Origin: a virus
IMG/VR virus record: IMGVR_UViG_3300008259_004660
Span: 1-64,000 of that record
Length of the DNA: 64,000 nt
Reading direction: 5' to 3' (one strand)
Positions 22,580 through 31,890 of the stretch are shown in pieces (the stretch's first letter is position 1; every line of letters starts with the position of its first letter). The translations under genes were made by a program, and so were the position numbers. The notes under the pieces were generated by a model. It had not been told where the DNA came from. It saw only the letters and a list, made by a program, of their open reading frames with translations, and did no database searches.

Positions 22580-23385
22580 ATTCTTGTGCATTCAACGGAA
22601 GACTCGGCAATAACATGTTTCAGATTGCCGCCACACTTTCTCTGGCCAAAAAGTCCAAAGATGCTGTGGTATTTCCGCACACTACATATGCTGGACACAG
22701 AGGAATAAAGCCAGTCGATCTTGGCATATTTGGTTATGATTTTCCCAGAGGAGAATTGCCAAGTGAAAATACTAGGTATGAAGAAAAAGATGACATATAT
22801 TCAGACATACCTGTAAGCAAGAATCTTACACTTTGTGGATTTTATCAATCATATCAGTATTTTGATGACATTAGAGATGAATTAATCGACAAATATTTTG
22901 TTCCAAACAAAGACATAGCTGAACGTTTGTCGAAAATTGAAATATCACCGAACGCGACTGGTGTAAGTGTAAGGCGCGGCGATTATATCATGCTGCAACA
23001 AAATCACTGTGTATTAAGTGAACAATATTACAATGATGCATTTGAAAAGTACTGCACGGACTCGGATCAATTATTTGTGTTATCGGATGATTTTGATTGG
23101 TGTAAACAGACATTTGGTGGAAATGTGATATATGTTGAAGATAGTGTTGGAGTACAATTGTTTCTGATGACAAAAATGAAACATTTGGTGATGTCTAACA
23201 GCACATTTGCTTGGTGGGGAGCATATCTTAACAGAACAAGTGGAAACATTGTGATGCCAGATCCTTGGTATGGTCCAAATTACGATGGTAGAGGAAAAGG
23301 ACTCATCTATCCAAAATGGAAAGTTTTGAATCACAAGCGTGAAGTGCAGCCTTGGACTGGTGTAACCAAAAATATGATTGATTGA
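22576..23385 (+). CDS. GT11 alpha-1,2-fucosyltransferase-like protein
   Basis: 269 aa. 'FNGRLGNNMFQIAATLSLAKK' is the GT11 start motif, 'TGVSVRRGDYIM' the HxRRxD-like donor motif (here V-R-R-G-D) and 'HLVMSNSTFAWWGAYLN' the third conserved block. It transfers fucose from GDP-fucose in alpha-1,2 linkage in characterised members. ATGA overlap with the upstream methyltransferase. No GDP-fucose synthesis genes lie in the window, so the donor would come from the host or another genome region. Confidence 0.85.
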   Translation: MNSCAFNGRLGNNMFQIAATLSLAKKSKDAVVFPHTTYAGHRGIKPVDLGIFGYDFPRGELPSENTRYEEKDDIYSDIPVSKNLTLCGFYQSYQYFDDIRDELIDKYFVPNKDIAERLSKIEISPNATGVSVRRGDYIMLQQNHCVLSEQYYNDAFEKYCTDSDQLFVLSDDFDWCKQTFGGNVIYVEDSVGVQLFLMTKMKHLVMSNSTFAWWGAYLNRTSGNIVMPDPWYGPNYDGRGKGLIYPKWKVLNHKREVQPWTGVTKNMID

Positions 23386-23388
23386 ACT

Positions 23389-24303
23389 ATGAAGAATGTC
23401 GTAATAAGCATGTTTGTTTTTCCTTGGGAGATTGATGCACTCGAACGAGTGTTGATCTCACTTAAGGAAGCATCATGTTTTTGTGATAGTGGTGTACGAT
23501 ACACTTTATCCATCACATTGGATATCACTGACAAGAAAACGGATTGGAGTAAATCAACCATCCCATCTTCATTTTTCAGAGACAAGTTTGAAAATTTCAA
23601 GGCTTTATGTAATTGGTGCGATATTGATTTTGATTATAATGAACAGAATGACTGCTTTGGGTCAGCCGCCAAAAGAAGAAAAGATTCCATCAAATACAAA
23701 GACAAATGTGATGCATTTATATGGTTGGACCCAGATATGTATTTTCCCATGCATATACTACAGGTGTTGAATGTAGGTTTAAACTCAATCAAAGACAAGC
23801 TGTATATTCTTACTCCAGAGCTTATACGATATTGGGATAGTTCATGGGATGTTATCGTGAATAAGAATTTCTTGAATGAGCCGCACAACCACAGAGATTA
23901 TTTTGACATGTATTCTATTAACAAGGTGGCACAGGAAATAGATTCTCCATACATATCAAAGTTGGATAATGGTACCATAAAGTTTGGCGGCGGATGGTTT
24001 ACTTGTATTTCTCATGATCTTATGCAGACAGCCACTGTACCAGAATTCATTGGAGAATATGGACCAGATGATACATGGCTTACGCATTTTTCATATGAGT
24101 ATAATAGAAGTAAGCGCATGGTGGTTATAAGCCAACATGTGATGAAAAACGTGGTTGTAACAGAAATTGGTAAAAAGTATATAGTAGAAAATCCATATAA
24201 AAAATATTTATCTTTAAATCCCATTGACATTGATGCACATAAGAGTAAAGTGTGGGAAGAATTTGGTGCAAAGCTCAAAGAACATATTTCTAAAACAGTA
24301 TGA
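23389..24303 (+). CDS. Putative GT-A-fold glycosyltransferase
   Basis: 304 aa. 'NVVISMFVFPWEIDALERVL' N-terminal strand-helix and 'DAFIWLDPDMYFPMHILQVL' (a D-x-D motif at the metal site) support a GT-A fold. Later 'NGTIKFGGGWFTCISHDLM' and 'EYGPDDTWLTHFSYEYN' resemble acceptor-site segments. Overlaps the next gene by 4 nt. Confidence 0.65.
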   Translation: MKNVVISMFVFPWEIDALERVLISLKEASCFCDSGVRYTLSITLDITDKKTDWSKSTIPSSFFRDKFENFKALCNWCDIDFDYNEQNDCFGSAAKRRKDSIKYKDKCDAFIWLDPDMYFPMHILQVLNVGLNSIKDKLYILTPELIRYWDSSWDVIVNKNFLNEPHNHRDYFDMYSINKVAQEIDSPYISKLDNGTIKFGGGWFTCISHDLMQTATVPEFIGEYGPDDTWLTHFSYEYNRSKRMVVISQHVMKNVVVTEIGKKYIVENPYKKYLSLNPIDIDAHKSKVWEEFGAKLKEHISKTV

Positions 24304-24872
24304 AAATTTCATTATCAAACGTAATCTTGGACTGTCTTACTACATCTCATATCGAACATATCCATCCACAAGCAAACGAATGGTTTCATTTGCAGTCTGG
24401 TAAAGAGCATTACAGATTACTGATTCATCTGTCGTATTGCTATAACAACATTCAAATCTCAGATATTGGAACGTACAGAGGCGCTTCAGCCATTGCATTG
24501 GCTCAAAATCAAAACAACAAAGTATTCAGTTTAGATGTGGGTGTATTTAGAAATGAAATACCATATAGCAATATAGAATTTTGTGTTGGACATTTTCAAA
24601 ATGATTCAAACATACAAGAAAAAATCCTAAAATCGGAACTGATATTCTTAGACATAGATCATTTGTATCATAATGAAATATGGTTTTATAATTTTCTTGT
24701 AGAAAACAATTGGAAGGGAATAATGCTTTGCGATGATATTCATCTTAGCGATGAGATGGAAAGATTTTGGAGAGAAATTAAACATGAAAAGTACGATATA
24801 ACACAGTACGGTCATCATTCTGGTACTGGAATTGTGTTGTTCAGCAACGAAACAACCTTAAACCTATCATAA
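24300..24872 (+). CDS. Class I methyltransferase-like protein
   Basis: 190 aa. 'IQISDIGTYRGASAIALAQN' is SAM motif I-like, 'NKVFSLDVGVF' motif II, 'ELIFLDIDHLYHNEIWFYNF' motif III-like and 'GIMLCDDIHLSDEMERFW' a metal-site D-D. Resembles the MTase_24 group acting on small molecules or sugars. Substrate unknown; likely a glycan in this context. Confidence 0.68.
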   Translation: MKISLSNVILDCLTTSHIEHIHPQANEWFHLQSGKEHYRLLIHLSYCYNNIQISDIGTYRGASAIALAQNQNNKVFSLDVGVFRNEIPYSNIEFCVGHFQNDSNIQEKILKSELIFLDIDHLYHNEIWFYNFLVENNWKGIMLCDDIHLSDEMERFWREIKHEKYDITQYGHHSGTGIVLFSNETTLNLS

Positions 24873-24873
24873 C

Positions 24874-25446
24874 ATGCCAGACGGATTTACACACTATAAA
24901 GGGTTCAGAGCAGCACAACACGGCGATTTTCCAAATGTATTTGGTCCATTCTTGGAAGAGCACAAATTTGACATTATCATCGAGATCGGAACATTGAATG
25001 GAGGATTGACAAGATATCTAAGAGATGCATCTCCAAGCTCAAGAATTGTAAGTTATGATATACGAAGCCAACCAGAACATCCTCAACTGATTGAATGTGG
25101 AATAGAAGTAAAGATAGTAAATATCTTTGGAGATAAAGAAGTAATTGATCAAGAAGCCTTGGATATATTGAAGTCCAAAGGTAAAAAGCTTATTCTGTGC
25201 GATGGTGGTAATAAAGCAGGAGAATTCAATATTCTATCACAATATGTTAACTCTGGAGATTTCATCATGGGACATGATTATGCCAAGTCATCCAAATATT
25301 TTCGAGAGTATATCAATGGCAAAGTGTGGGATTGGTTGGAACTGGAAGATATTCAAATATCAGAAGCATCTACCAAATATGGTCTAATTGAGTATAAACC
25401 AGATCTATTTCAATCCATAGTATGGGTTTGCAAGACAAAGAACTGA
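24874..25446 (+). CDS. Cephalosporin-hydroxylase-like / methyltransferase-fold protein
   Basis: 190 aa. 'DIIIEIGTLNGGLTRYLRDA' (motif I), 'RIVSYDIRSQPEH' (motif II) and 'KLILCDGGNKAGEFNILSQYV' with 'DFIMGHDYAKSSKYF'. This is the pattern of CmcI-type Rossmann methyltransferases found in glycan clusters. Substrate unknown. The gap to the next gene is 1 nt. Confidence 0.68.
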   Translation: MPDGFTHYKGFRAAQHGDFPNVFGPFLEEHKFDIIIEIGTLNGGLTRYLRDASPSSRIVSYDIRSQPEHPQLIECGIEVKIVNIFGDKEVIDQEALDILKSKGKKLILCDGGNKAGEFNILSQYVNSGDFIMGHDYAKSSKYFREYINGKVWDWLELEDIQISEASTKYGLIEYKPDLFQSIVWVCKTKN

Positions 25447-25447
25447 T

Positions 25448-26038
25448 ATGGAAGAGTATAAAACAGAAGACTATATTGTTGATGGAGACCACAAACCGTG
25501 GGGAGGACATTCTACGGTTATTCTTTTGGAGGAAAATGAACAATATATTCATGGAAATGTGTTAGATATAGGATGTAATACTGGTGGTATAACTTATTGG
25601 TTGGGACAAAACAAAAAAGTAACTTCAATAACTGGGGTTGATATAAACTTAAATGTCAAAGAAGGATTTGAAAAAAATCTTTCTGGGGTGGGTATACCAT
25701 TTAAATTCATATGCGCCAATCTTGTAGAAAAGAAAATAAACGAAGAGACATATGATACGGCAATTTCATTTCATTGCATAGAGCATATTCTTGAAAAACA
25801 CGTTGATGCTTTTATATCCAATTCTACCGCAGGACTGAAAATCGGAGGACATTTGATTGTTAGTATTCCATATATGAAGGAATACAAAGACGACCACCAT
25901 AGGGCGTTTTACAACGACAAACAACTTAAAAACATACTTGAAAGAAATAACTTTGAAACTATCAAGTGCAATTATTCAGAACAAGACTCCAGATGGAGAG
26001 AAAAGCACTTGATCAACGGATTGTTTGTTAAAAAATGA
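25448..26038 (+). CDS. SAM-dependent methyltransferase (Methyltransf_11-like)
   Basis: 196 aa. 'NVLDIGCNTGGITYWLGQN' (GxG loop), 'ITGVDINLNVKEGFEK' (acidic motif II) and 'DTAISFHCIEHILEKHVDAF' (motif IV). Closest in style to small-molecule or sugar methyltransferases. ATGA overlap with the next glycosyltransferase. Confidence 0.75.
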   Translation: MEEYKTEDYIVDGDHKPWGGHSTVILLEENEQYIHGNVLDIGCNTGGITYWLGQNKKVTSITGVDINLNVKEGFEKNLSGVGIPFKFICANLVEKKINEETYDTAISFHCIEHILEKHVDAFISNSTAGLKIGGHLIVSIPYMKEYKDDHHRAFYNDKQLKNILERNNFETIKCNYSEQDSRWREKHLINGLFVKK

Positions 26039-26799
26039 AAATTACAAGTGTAATCAATTATTGTACTATCGATCACATGTTTCTTAAGCCATGTATTGAC
26101 GGTGTGCTCCCATTTTCAGAAAAGGTTATTGTTGCGTACTGCGACCATTTCTTGGATGGAACACCAGAAAACAGAGAACTCATCAATAAAGGAATATCCG
26201 AAAATCCAAAAGCTGAGTTTATTGAGTTTGAATATGACCCAACTCAAAGTTCAAGATGGCATCATAACGCATGTCGCAAGTTGGGAATAATGAACGCATC
26301 AGAAGGCACAGACTATTTCATGTTTCTTGATGTGGACGAAGTACTTGAGGCGGACAAGTTCATTAAATGGTGGAGTATGCAGCAAAATAATTTAAAAGAG
26401 AGTTACAGATTGGCTTGCTATTGGTATTTCAGAGAATTTAAATACAGACTAAAGGTGTGGGAAGAAGCAATTGCGTTGGTAAGAGCGGGTAGGCTCACAC
26501 AAAACGATAATATTATTTTTCATCAAGAAGAACGCAAGGCGATGTTTTGGTGCTTGCCAGAGGAAATGAGAATGGATAAATGTAAATTGGACGGTCTTCC
26601 ATTTTCACATCATTTTTCATGGGTAAGATCCAAGGAAGGTATGTTGAAAAAAGTAAAATCTTGGGGACACAATAAGGATCTTGATTGGTCTGTATTAGTC
26701 GAAGAAGAATTTTCACAGCCATTCAGAGGCAAAGATGTGATTTTTGGAGATAGAGAATATGATATTGTTGAACCCTATCTTAACATTCCAATAACATGA
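26035..26799 (+). CDS. GT2-like glycosyltransferase
   Basis: 254 aa. 'TSVINYCTIDHMFLKPCIDGVLPFSEKVIVAYC' start and 'YFMFLDVDEVLEADKFIKWW' (DxD) support a GT-A fold. 'LPFSHHFSWVRSKEGMLKKV' near the C-terminus (His pair) is seen in several phage and bacterial GT2-like proteins. ATGA overlaps at both ends. Confidence 0.72.
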   Translation: MKITSVINYCTIDHMFLKPCIDGVLPFSEKVIVAYCDHFLDGTPENRELINKGISENPKAEFIEFEYDPTQSSRWHHNACRKLGIMNASEGTDYFMFLDVDEVLEADKFIKWWSMQQNNLKESYRLACYWYFREFKYRLKVWEEAIALVRAGRLTQNDNIIFHQEERKAMFWCLPEEMRMDKCKLDGLPFSHHFSWVRSKEGMLKKVKSWGHNKDLDWSVLVEEEFSQPFRGKDVIFGDREYDIVEPYLNIPIT

Positions 26800-27506
26800 A
26801 AGTAATATACAGATTCAGCGATAGAGGATATCCAAAACAGAAGCTCCCAATTGTAAACAATGAAAATTGTTTCAAAAACTTCTGCGTCAATTTTTTGAAT
26901 CGCGATTTATCAGATCTTACATTGATAAGAGACTACTGTAATCCATCCACTCATGCGCAATTTGATTCCATCATAAAAGACATAAACATGGGAGGCTGTC
27001 CAAAAGTTATTGATACAAATAACGGCAACGCCGGTTCATTTAAATTTGCTTTGGAGTATGCCATCAACAACTTCGGTGAAGATGAAATTGTATATTTTGT
27101 AGAAGGAGATTATATCCACGATAAAAATTCAAGAAACATGTTATTGGAAGGATATAGGCTGTTGGATGTGGCGGTAGAATATGTCACACTATATGCCCAT
27201 CCTGACAAAGAAATGGAAGAAGGAATAAAGCCAGAGTATATTTTCAGGTCTGATAGTAGTTATTGGAGAAGCTGCGACAGTACAACCATGACATTCTCAT
27301 CAAGAGTAAAGACCTTGAAAGAAGATAAACCTATATTTGACAAATGGATTTCAGGGGTTCATCCAAATGACCATCAGATGTTTTTGGAATTAAGATCAAA
27401 GGAGCGTATTCTTATTTCTCCCATGCCCGGGCATTCAACGCACGGCGAAACAAAATGGCTGAGTCCGTTTAAAGATTGGAGCAAAATATTGGATGCTTCT
27501 TTATGA
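26796..27506 (+). CDS. Putative GT-A-like glycosyltransferase
   Basis: 236 aa. 'GNAGSFKFALEYAINNFGEDEIVYFVEGDYIHD' places an acidic cluster where a DxD would be (E-G-D). The rest ('YVTLYAHPDKEMEE', 'GHSTHGETKWLSPFKDW') matches a group of phage/bacterial transferases of unknown acceptor. The call is by pattern and context. Confidence 0.55.
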   Translation: MKVIYRFSDRGYPKQKLPIVNNENCFKNFCVNFLNRDLSDLTLIRDYCNPSTHAQFDSIIKDINMGGCPKVIDTNNGNAGSFKFALEYAINNFGEDEIVYFVEGDYIHDKNSRNMLLEGYRLLDVAVEYVTLYAHPDKEMEEGIKPEYIFRSDSSYWRSCDSTTMTFSSRVKTLKEDKPIFDKWISGVHPNDHQMFLELRSKERILISPMPGHSTHGETKWLSPFKDWSKILDASL

Positions 27507-28090
27507 ATATTGTACAGATAGGAGCAAATGAAGGAAGAGACCATGTCTTTGAACTGGCGTCCACAAATAAGGAAAAACTTAACAAGTTAATTCTTGTTGA
27601 GCCAGTGGTGTTCTTGGAGACAAAATTACGTGAATGTTATTCCGATTTTCCACAGGCAGTATTTGAAATGGTTGGGATTGTTCCAGAATATTCTGATGAA
27701 AAAATGACACTGTATTATCCATTAGAAGGTAATTATGAAACCAGTACATTTGATATAAATCATCTTCTTAATCATGGATGTCCTATGAAAAAAATAGCGA
27801 CGATATCGGTTCCCGTAATGACAATCGACGAATTGATGGAAAAACATAAACTAACTGAAGTTGATTATCTTTTCATCGACGCCGAAAGTATGGATTGTAG
27901 AATACTACAAAGCATAGATTTCAAAAAATATAAGATTAAAAATATACAATTTGAAAGTGAACATTCAGACGGAACAAAAAAACGTGGAAAAAAACTTGAT
28001 GAACTTGTAGAATATCTTAAAAGCAACAATTATGATGTGGTTCGTGGTCCTTGGGCAGACCACAATGCAACACTGATTATAAATCCTTGA
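27503..28090 (+). CDS. FkbM-family methyltransferase
   Basis: 195 aa from the ATG at 27503, which overlaps the upstream TGA. 'MNIVQIGANEGRDHVFELA' is the SAM-binding start. 'VPVMTIDELMEKHKLTEVDYLFIDAESMDCRIL' is the FkbM signature (hxhDxEGxE-like). FkbM enzymes O-methylate sugars and polyketides. Its TGA stop lies in the next -35 box. Confidence 0.82.
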   Translation: MNIVQIGANEGRDHVFELASTNKEKLNKLILVEPVVFLETKLRECYSDFPQAVFEMVGIVPEYSDEKMTLYYPLEGNYETSTFDINHLLNHGCPMKKIATISVPVMTIDELMEKHKLTEVDYLFIDAESMDCRILQSIDFKKYKIKNIQFESEHSDGTKKRGKKLDELVEYLKSNNYDVVRGPWADHNATLIINP

Positions 28091-28115
28091 CTTAACTTCC
28101 AAACTGATACATTAT
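28087..28115 (+). promoter_or_regulatory. Promoter overlapping the FkbM stop codon
   Basis: TTGACT 28087-28092 contains TGA 28088-28090. 17-nt spacer, CATTAT 28110-28115, ATG 11 nt later at 28127. Provides internal transcription within the glycosylation array. Confidence 0.65.
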
Positions 28116-28126
28116 ACCAGAATAAT

Positions 28127-28576
28127 ATGATGAAACAAAAGAAAAAAGCAGCGTATTATGTATCGTTTATAGTTTCGGCAATTGGACTGCCGTTCGCCAT
28201 ATCAGCACTATTGGCATTAAAAGTTCAATGGATGAACGATACGTTGTTATCGGATATATTGAAAACGGCGAGTAACGGTCTTATGATTATGATTGAAATG
28301 TACTTTATATCAGAAATATTCAAATATGATGCGGGGTATACTGAGGTAGTAACTACAGAATATAAACTGTTCAAGTGCAGAGAGTCAGGGAACGATACGG
28401 ATTTTATGATGTTTGCCGACAGTGAAGAAGAATTACAAATTTATTTTGATGTTACTCATCCAAATAAGAAGTTTCTTATTGAAGAAGCTGAAATGAATGC
28501 AAAAAGCATCAAAATGAAGGTTATCAACGGAGATGTGGAGTACGAGGACGATGAAGACCGCAGCGTTCATTCTTAA
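28127..28576 (+). CDS. Two-helix membrane protein with acidic cytoplasmic tail
   Basis: 149 aa. Two membrane helices (YYVSFIVSAIGLPFAISALL and the TASNGLMIMIEMYFISEIF region), then about 80 soluble residues with a strongly acidic end (VEYEDDEDRS). No family recognised. It may anchor neighbouring transferases at the membrane. Its 3' end overlaps the next gene. Confidence 0.6.
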   Translation: MMKQKKKAAYYVSFIVSAIGLPFAISALLALKVQWMNDTLLSDILKTASNGLMIMIEMYFISEIFKYDAGYTEVVTTEYKLFKCRESGNDTDFMMFADSEEELQIYFDVTHPNKKFLIEEAEMNAKSIKMKVINGDVEYEDDEDRSVHS

Positions 28577-29327
28577 TCACAATCTGCCCGATTACACGGA
28601 CATGTTATATGAGTCTCTCAAGCCATATGAGAGGCACGATTATGATTTGTATGTGATCGACAATGGATCTTCACTCGAAGGAAAAAGCAAACACACTTCT
28701 TTTGAGCTTGGAGAAAATGTGTACTTTGGCGGTGGATTCAACGCCGCCATGCAATTTACACTTGAAAATAAACAGTATGACAGCATGTTGTTTCTCAACA
28801 ACGATCTCACAGTACATCCATACAATTTTGTTAGATCATTGCGCGAAGAAATGTACGAAGAAGTATTTTTGGACAAGCTTGGGTATCAGGAACAGAAGTA
28901 CGACATTGTTTCACCATCTTTCTACAATATTGAACCAAATGGACAATGTCATTGGAAAAGTATGCACAGTTGGAGCAGCAAGGATATCAGAGACGTAGAT
29001 TATATTGATTTTCAATGTCCTCTTATTTCTCGCCGCTTACTTGAACAGGTAAAGGAGATTGATTCTGATCTATTGTATGGTTGGGGAATATGCTTCTACT
29101 TTGCTCTTGTGGCAAGAAATAATGGTTATAAACTTGGGATGGTTGACCGCTGTTGTGTATTGCATCACAACTCACTCACAGTAAAGCGGGGCGTGGCTGG
29201 CTTGGATATTAAAACATATTGCATGCGAGCTGAAACGGGTCAGCAGAACTTTTTTTCAAAGAAGAACCTATTGAGAGAATACATTGAACTTAGACGAAAA
29301 GCAGAAAATTATGAATACCGTAGTTGA
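28551..29327 (+). CDS. GT2 family (rhamnosyltransferase-like) glycosyltransferase
   Basis: 258 aa from the ATG at 28551 (MKTAAFILNHN), inside the end of the upstream gene. 'DLYVIDNGSSLEGK', 'VYFGGGFNAAMQFTLEN' and 'MLFLNNDLTVHP' (the NND form of the DxD motif) are typical of GT2 rhamnosyl/galactosyltransferases of the WbbL type. Confidence 0.82.
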   Translation: MKTAAFILNHNLPDYTDMLYESLKPYERHDYDLYVIDNGSSLEGKSKHTSFELGENVYFGGGFNAAMQFTLENKQYDSMLFLNNDLTVHPYNFVRSLREEMYEEVFLDKLGYQEQKYDIVSPSFYNIEPNGQCHWKSMHSWSSKDIRDVDYIDFQCPLISRRLLEQVKEIDSDLLYGWGICFYFALVARNNGYKLGMVDRCCVLHHNSLTVKRGVAGLDIKTYCMRAETGQQNFFSKKNLLREYIELRRKAENYEYRS

Positions 29328-29619
29328 AACACAACTTGAATTTGATTTCATGAAGCCTACACAGGCTGATTTGAAATTTGACACGGACTTGTATATCAGA
29401 AACAACAGTTCCAGTAAACTAATAGCATTCTGTCCCACTTATAAAGTAATTTTTCATAACGCCGATGGAGAAGTTGGCGTGTTGGATTGGTCAGATGGCA
29501 CAATGAAATTCAGAGGAGATGCCGATGCTGCTGGACAATTATTCTTCGATCATATCATAAAGCAGCATGTTCAGATGGCATTTCAGTTTGAAAGCCAAAA
29601 GAGTGGATGGAAATCATGA
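29311..29619 (+). CDS. Protein of unknown function in the glycosylation array
   Basis: 102 aa from the ATG at 29311. Beta-rich with 'LIAFCPTYKVIFHNADGEVGVLDW' and 'DADAAGQLFFDHIIK'. The N-terminus ETQLEFDF resembles a clamp-binding QxxLxxF peptide, a weak hint of contact with the sliding clamp. No family recognised. ATGA overlap with the next gene. Confidence 0.55.
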   Translation: MNTVVETQLEFDFMKPTQADLKFDTDLYIRNNSSSKLIAFCPTYKVIFHNADGEVGVLDWSDGTMKFRGDADAAGQLFFDHIIKQHVQMAFQFESQKSGWKS

Positions 29620-30500
29620 GTGAAACAAAATATACTTGGATTATCAACACATACAAAAGCCTGCCATATTTGAAGCTGGCGATTGAATCTATTCGTGAAA
29701 ATGCTCATTATCCAAATCAACCAATCATTGTATACACAGAAAACGACGAAGAGACATATGAATGGCTGAAACAACAAAATGATATAGAAACCATTTATGA
29801 AAAAAATGAAGTTCCAAAAGGAATTGGTGGTGGAGTAAATGAAGCCGTCAAACGAGTTAAAACAGAGTTCTTTAGTCTTATACACAGCGATTTTTACATC
29901 AGTAGGCATTATGATGCTCCACTGTTTGATCTTGTATCTAATACTGAAAAGCCCCTCGTAGCATGTTCTTGGAGACTTGAACCAAATATATTCAATAATC
30001 AGGATAGGCTTGGTACAATATTTTCCCCACCAGATACAATCGGTGGATTTGGAGCATATCATCATGATTTCAAAAAGAGTGAATTTCTTGATTGGGCAGA
30101 TTATTATTTCTCTATATCAAACGCTCCCACATTCAGAAAAGTTGAGGGAGTATCATACATGATGCGTACAAAATATTTTGTGCCAAATGATTCTCGCTTT
30201 GCCCCAAGTTCATTTGAAGATCATATGCAAAGTGTGATTATGCAGTTGAAAGGATATGACTTCGCCGTATATGGAAGTGCGGTTGCTTGGCATTTTGGAG
30301 CACGCAGCAGCCATTTTCTTGGTCAACATGATAAGTTGACTGGGACATCTGATCGACAGAAACAAAGTGAAGCAAAAAACATTCGTACATGGGTTGGTTT
30401 GTGGGGAGAGCCTCCATCATATGATGAAGTTGGGTTTATAAAAGTAACAGAACAAATGCGTCAACGCTATATAAACAATAAGGACTTGTATCTATCATGA
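29616..30500 (+). CDS. GT2-like glycosyltransferase
   Basis: 294 aa from the ATG at 29616 (overlapping the upstream TGA). 'YTWIINTYKSLPYLKLAIESI' start, 'GGGVNEAVKRVKTEFFSLIHSDFYI' (S-D-F in place of DxD) and 'RFAPSSFEDHMQSVIMQLKGYDFAVYGSAVAWHFGA' (GT2 acceptor-side His). Similar in layout to 30679-31890. Confidence 0.72.
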   Translation: MSETKYTWIINTYKSLPYLKLAIESIRENAHYPNQPIIVYTENDEETYEWLKQQNDIETIYEKNEVPKGIGGGVNEAVKRVKTEFFSLIHSDFYISRHYDAPLFDLVSNTEKPLVACSWRLEPNIFNNQDRLGTIFSPPDTIGGFGAYHHDFKKSEFLDWADYYFSISNAPTFRKVEGVSYMMRTKYFVPNDSRFAPSSFEDHMQSVIMQLKGYDFAVYGSAVAWHFGARSSHFLGQHDKLTGTSDRQKQSEAKNIRTWVGLWGEPPSYDEVGFIKVTEQMRQRYINNKDLYLS

Positions 30501-30682
30501 CGGAGGCAGCGCAGAACTATTTTAAAACGTATTACAAGCTTCAACGTTTTTTTGATGAACAGATAAACGATAAGAAACTTGAAAGCGAGCTTAAAACAAA
30601 ACTTAATGAGGCTTACGCTCAAATGACAGAGAAAGAACGTGAACTACTTGACATTGTGGGTAAAAACAATATAAAGGAATGA
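30497..30682 (+). CDS. Small helical protein between GT2 genes
   Basis: 61 aa, charged helix throughout (QNYFKTYYKLQRFFDEQIND, KTKLNEAYAQMTEKERELLD). ATGA overlaps at both ends show it is translated with the flanking transferases. Function unknown. Confidence 0.6.
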   Translation: MTEAAQNYFKTYYKLQRFFDEQINDKKLESELKTKLNEAYAQMTEKERELLDIVGKNNIKE

Positions 30683-31890
30683 TGAAATATACAGCAAAAG
30701 ATGTATCGTTTATTATGCCATCGTATAATACGTTAAATTATACCCTGATGGCGTACAGAAGTTTACGAGAATATTACCCAGAAAATGAAATAATTGTACT
30801 TGATGATGGAAGTACAGATGGTAGCGCAGATTATTTAGAAGCGCAGATTAAACTTGACGACAATCTTCGTATTTGGATAAATAAAACTGGCAATATTCTT
30901 GGTCATACTATCACATATGATATGGGAATCAAGATGGCTAAAAATCCTCTAGTTACTATCTTTCACAGTGATATGATCTGTGGTAAGAATTATCTTGAGA
31001 ATATGCTCAAGCATTACAAGGAAAAAACAGTAATATGTGCCACAAGAATTGAACCAGAGGGAATATACCCATCTGGAAAAGAAAAGATACTAAAACCATT
31101 TGGAATTGAGTTTCATGAATTTAAACGTGAAGAGTTTAATGCATTTGTTGAACAAGAACAAAAAGAAAGCGAAGATAAAATCACAAAAGGAATATTTGCA
31201 CCGTGGTTGATAAGTAAGAATGACTTTCTTGATATCGGTGGGCATGATGCAAAAAGTTTCGCACCGTATCCAGAAGAAGATGCAGATTTATTTCTAAGGT
31301 ATCATCTTGCTGGATATAACCTAATACAAAGTAGAGACAGCTTATGTTGGCATTGGATCAGCAGAGGGCATAGAAGTTGGGCCAAGAATGGTGTGGGCAA
31401 AGACGACAGCATGTTTCAATTTTATCAAACAAGAGCAAGGCGCAATTATCTTCGCAAGTGGCACAAATGGATGAGTTTTGATGTCGATCATCATCCAATA
31501 TCACACCCTGTGTATAATGTGGGATTTGTATTAACCGATGTAGTGTCTGAAGATTTTCTTCATTTTGTAGAGCCTTGGGCTTCAAATATCTTTGTTGATA
31601 ACATGGTTTGCGCTGAAAGATATATTGAAAGAGAACAGCCAACTACAAAGGTTGATTTGAGGTCAAGAATTCTAAATCATGGATACATCGATCAAACAAA
31701 TAATGACATCCTACTGTATTTTAGCCAAAAAGAATTCATGGTTTCAGGTAATGATAATGCCGCCATCATAATGAAACTTACAGACATATTGTCAGAAGGC
31801 GTGGAAAATAATTCCGAACTTGAGCTTGGTATATTCAAAATGAAAACAAAAACTGTGAAGGATATCCGCAACTCTCTTATTAAGATATGA
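30679..31890 (+). CDS. GT2 family glycosyltransferase
   Basis: 403 aa. 'VSFIMPSYNTLNYTLMAYRSL', 'EIIVLDDGSTDGSADYLE' and 'VTIFHSDMICGKNYLENML' (S-D-M at the metal site), then 'FAPYPEEDADLFLRYHLAGY' (the catalytic ED pair). C-terminal 150 aa extension without clear fold. Last transferase of the array. Two ATG codons in tandem at the start; the first overlaps the upstream stop. Confidence 0.83.
   Translation: MMKYTAKDVSFIMPSYNTLNYTLMAYRSLREYYPENEIIVLDDGSTDGSADYLEAQIKLDDNLRIWINKTGNILGHTITYDMGIKMAKNPLVTIFHSDMICGKNYLENMLKHYKEKTVICATRIEPEGIYPSGKEKILKPFGIEFHEFKREEFNAFVEQEQKESEDKITKGIFAPWLISKNDFLDIGGHDAKSFAPYPEEDADLFLRYHLAGYNLIQSRDSLCWHWISRGHRSWAKNGVGKDDSMFQFYQTRARRNYLRKWHKWMSFDVDHHPISHPVYNVGFVLTDVVSEDFLHFVEPWASNIFVDNMVCAERYIEREQPTTKVDLRSRILNHGYIDQTNNDILLYFSQKEFMVSGNDNAAIIMKLTDILSEGVENNSELELGIFKMKTKTVKDIRNSLIKI

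Noticed and set aside
28127-28576. Holin call for the two-helix membrane protein
   Set aside because: Size and helix number fit loosely, but the large acidic soluble tail and the glycosylation context do not.
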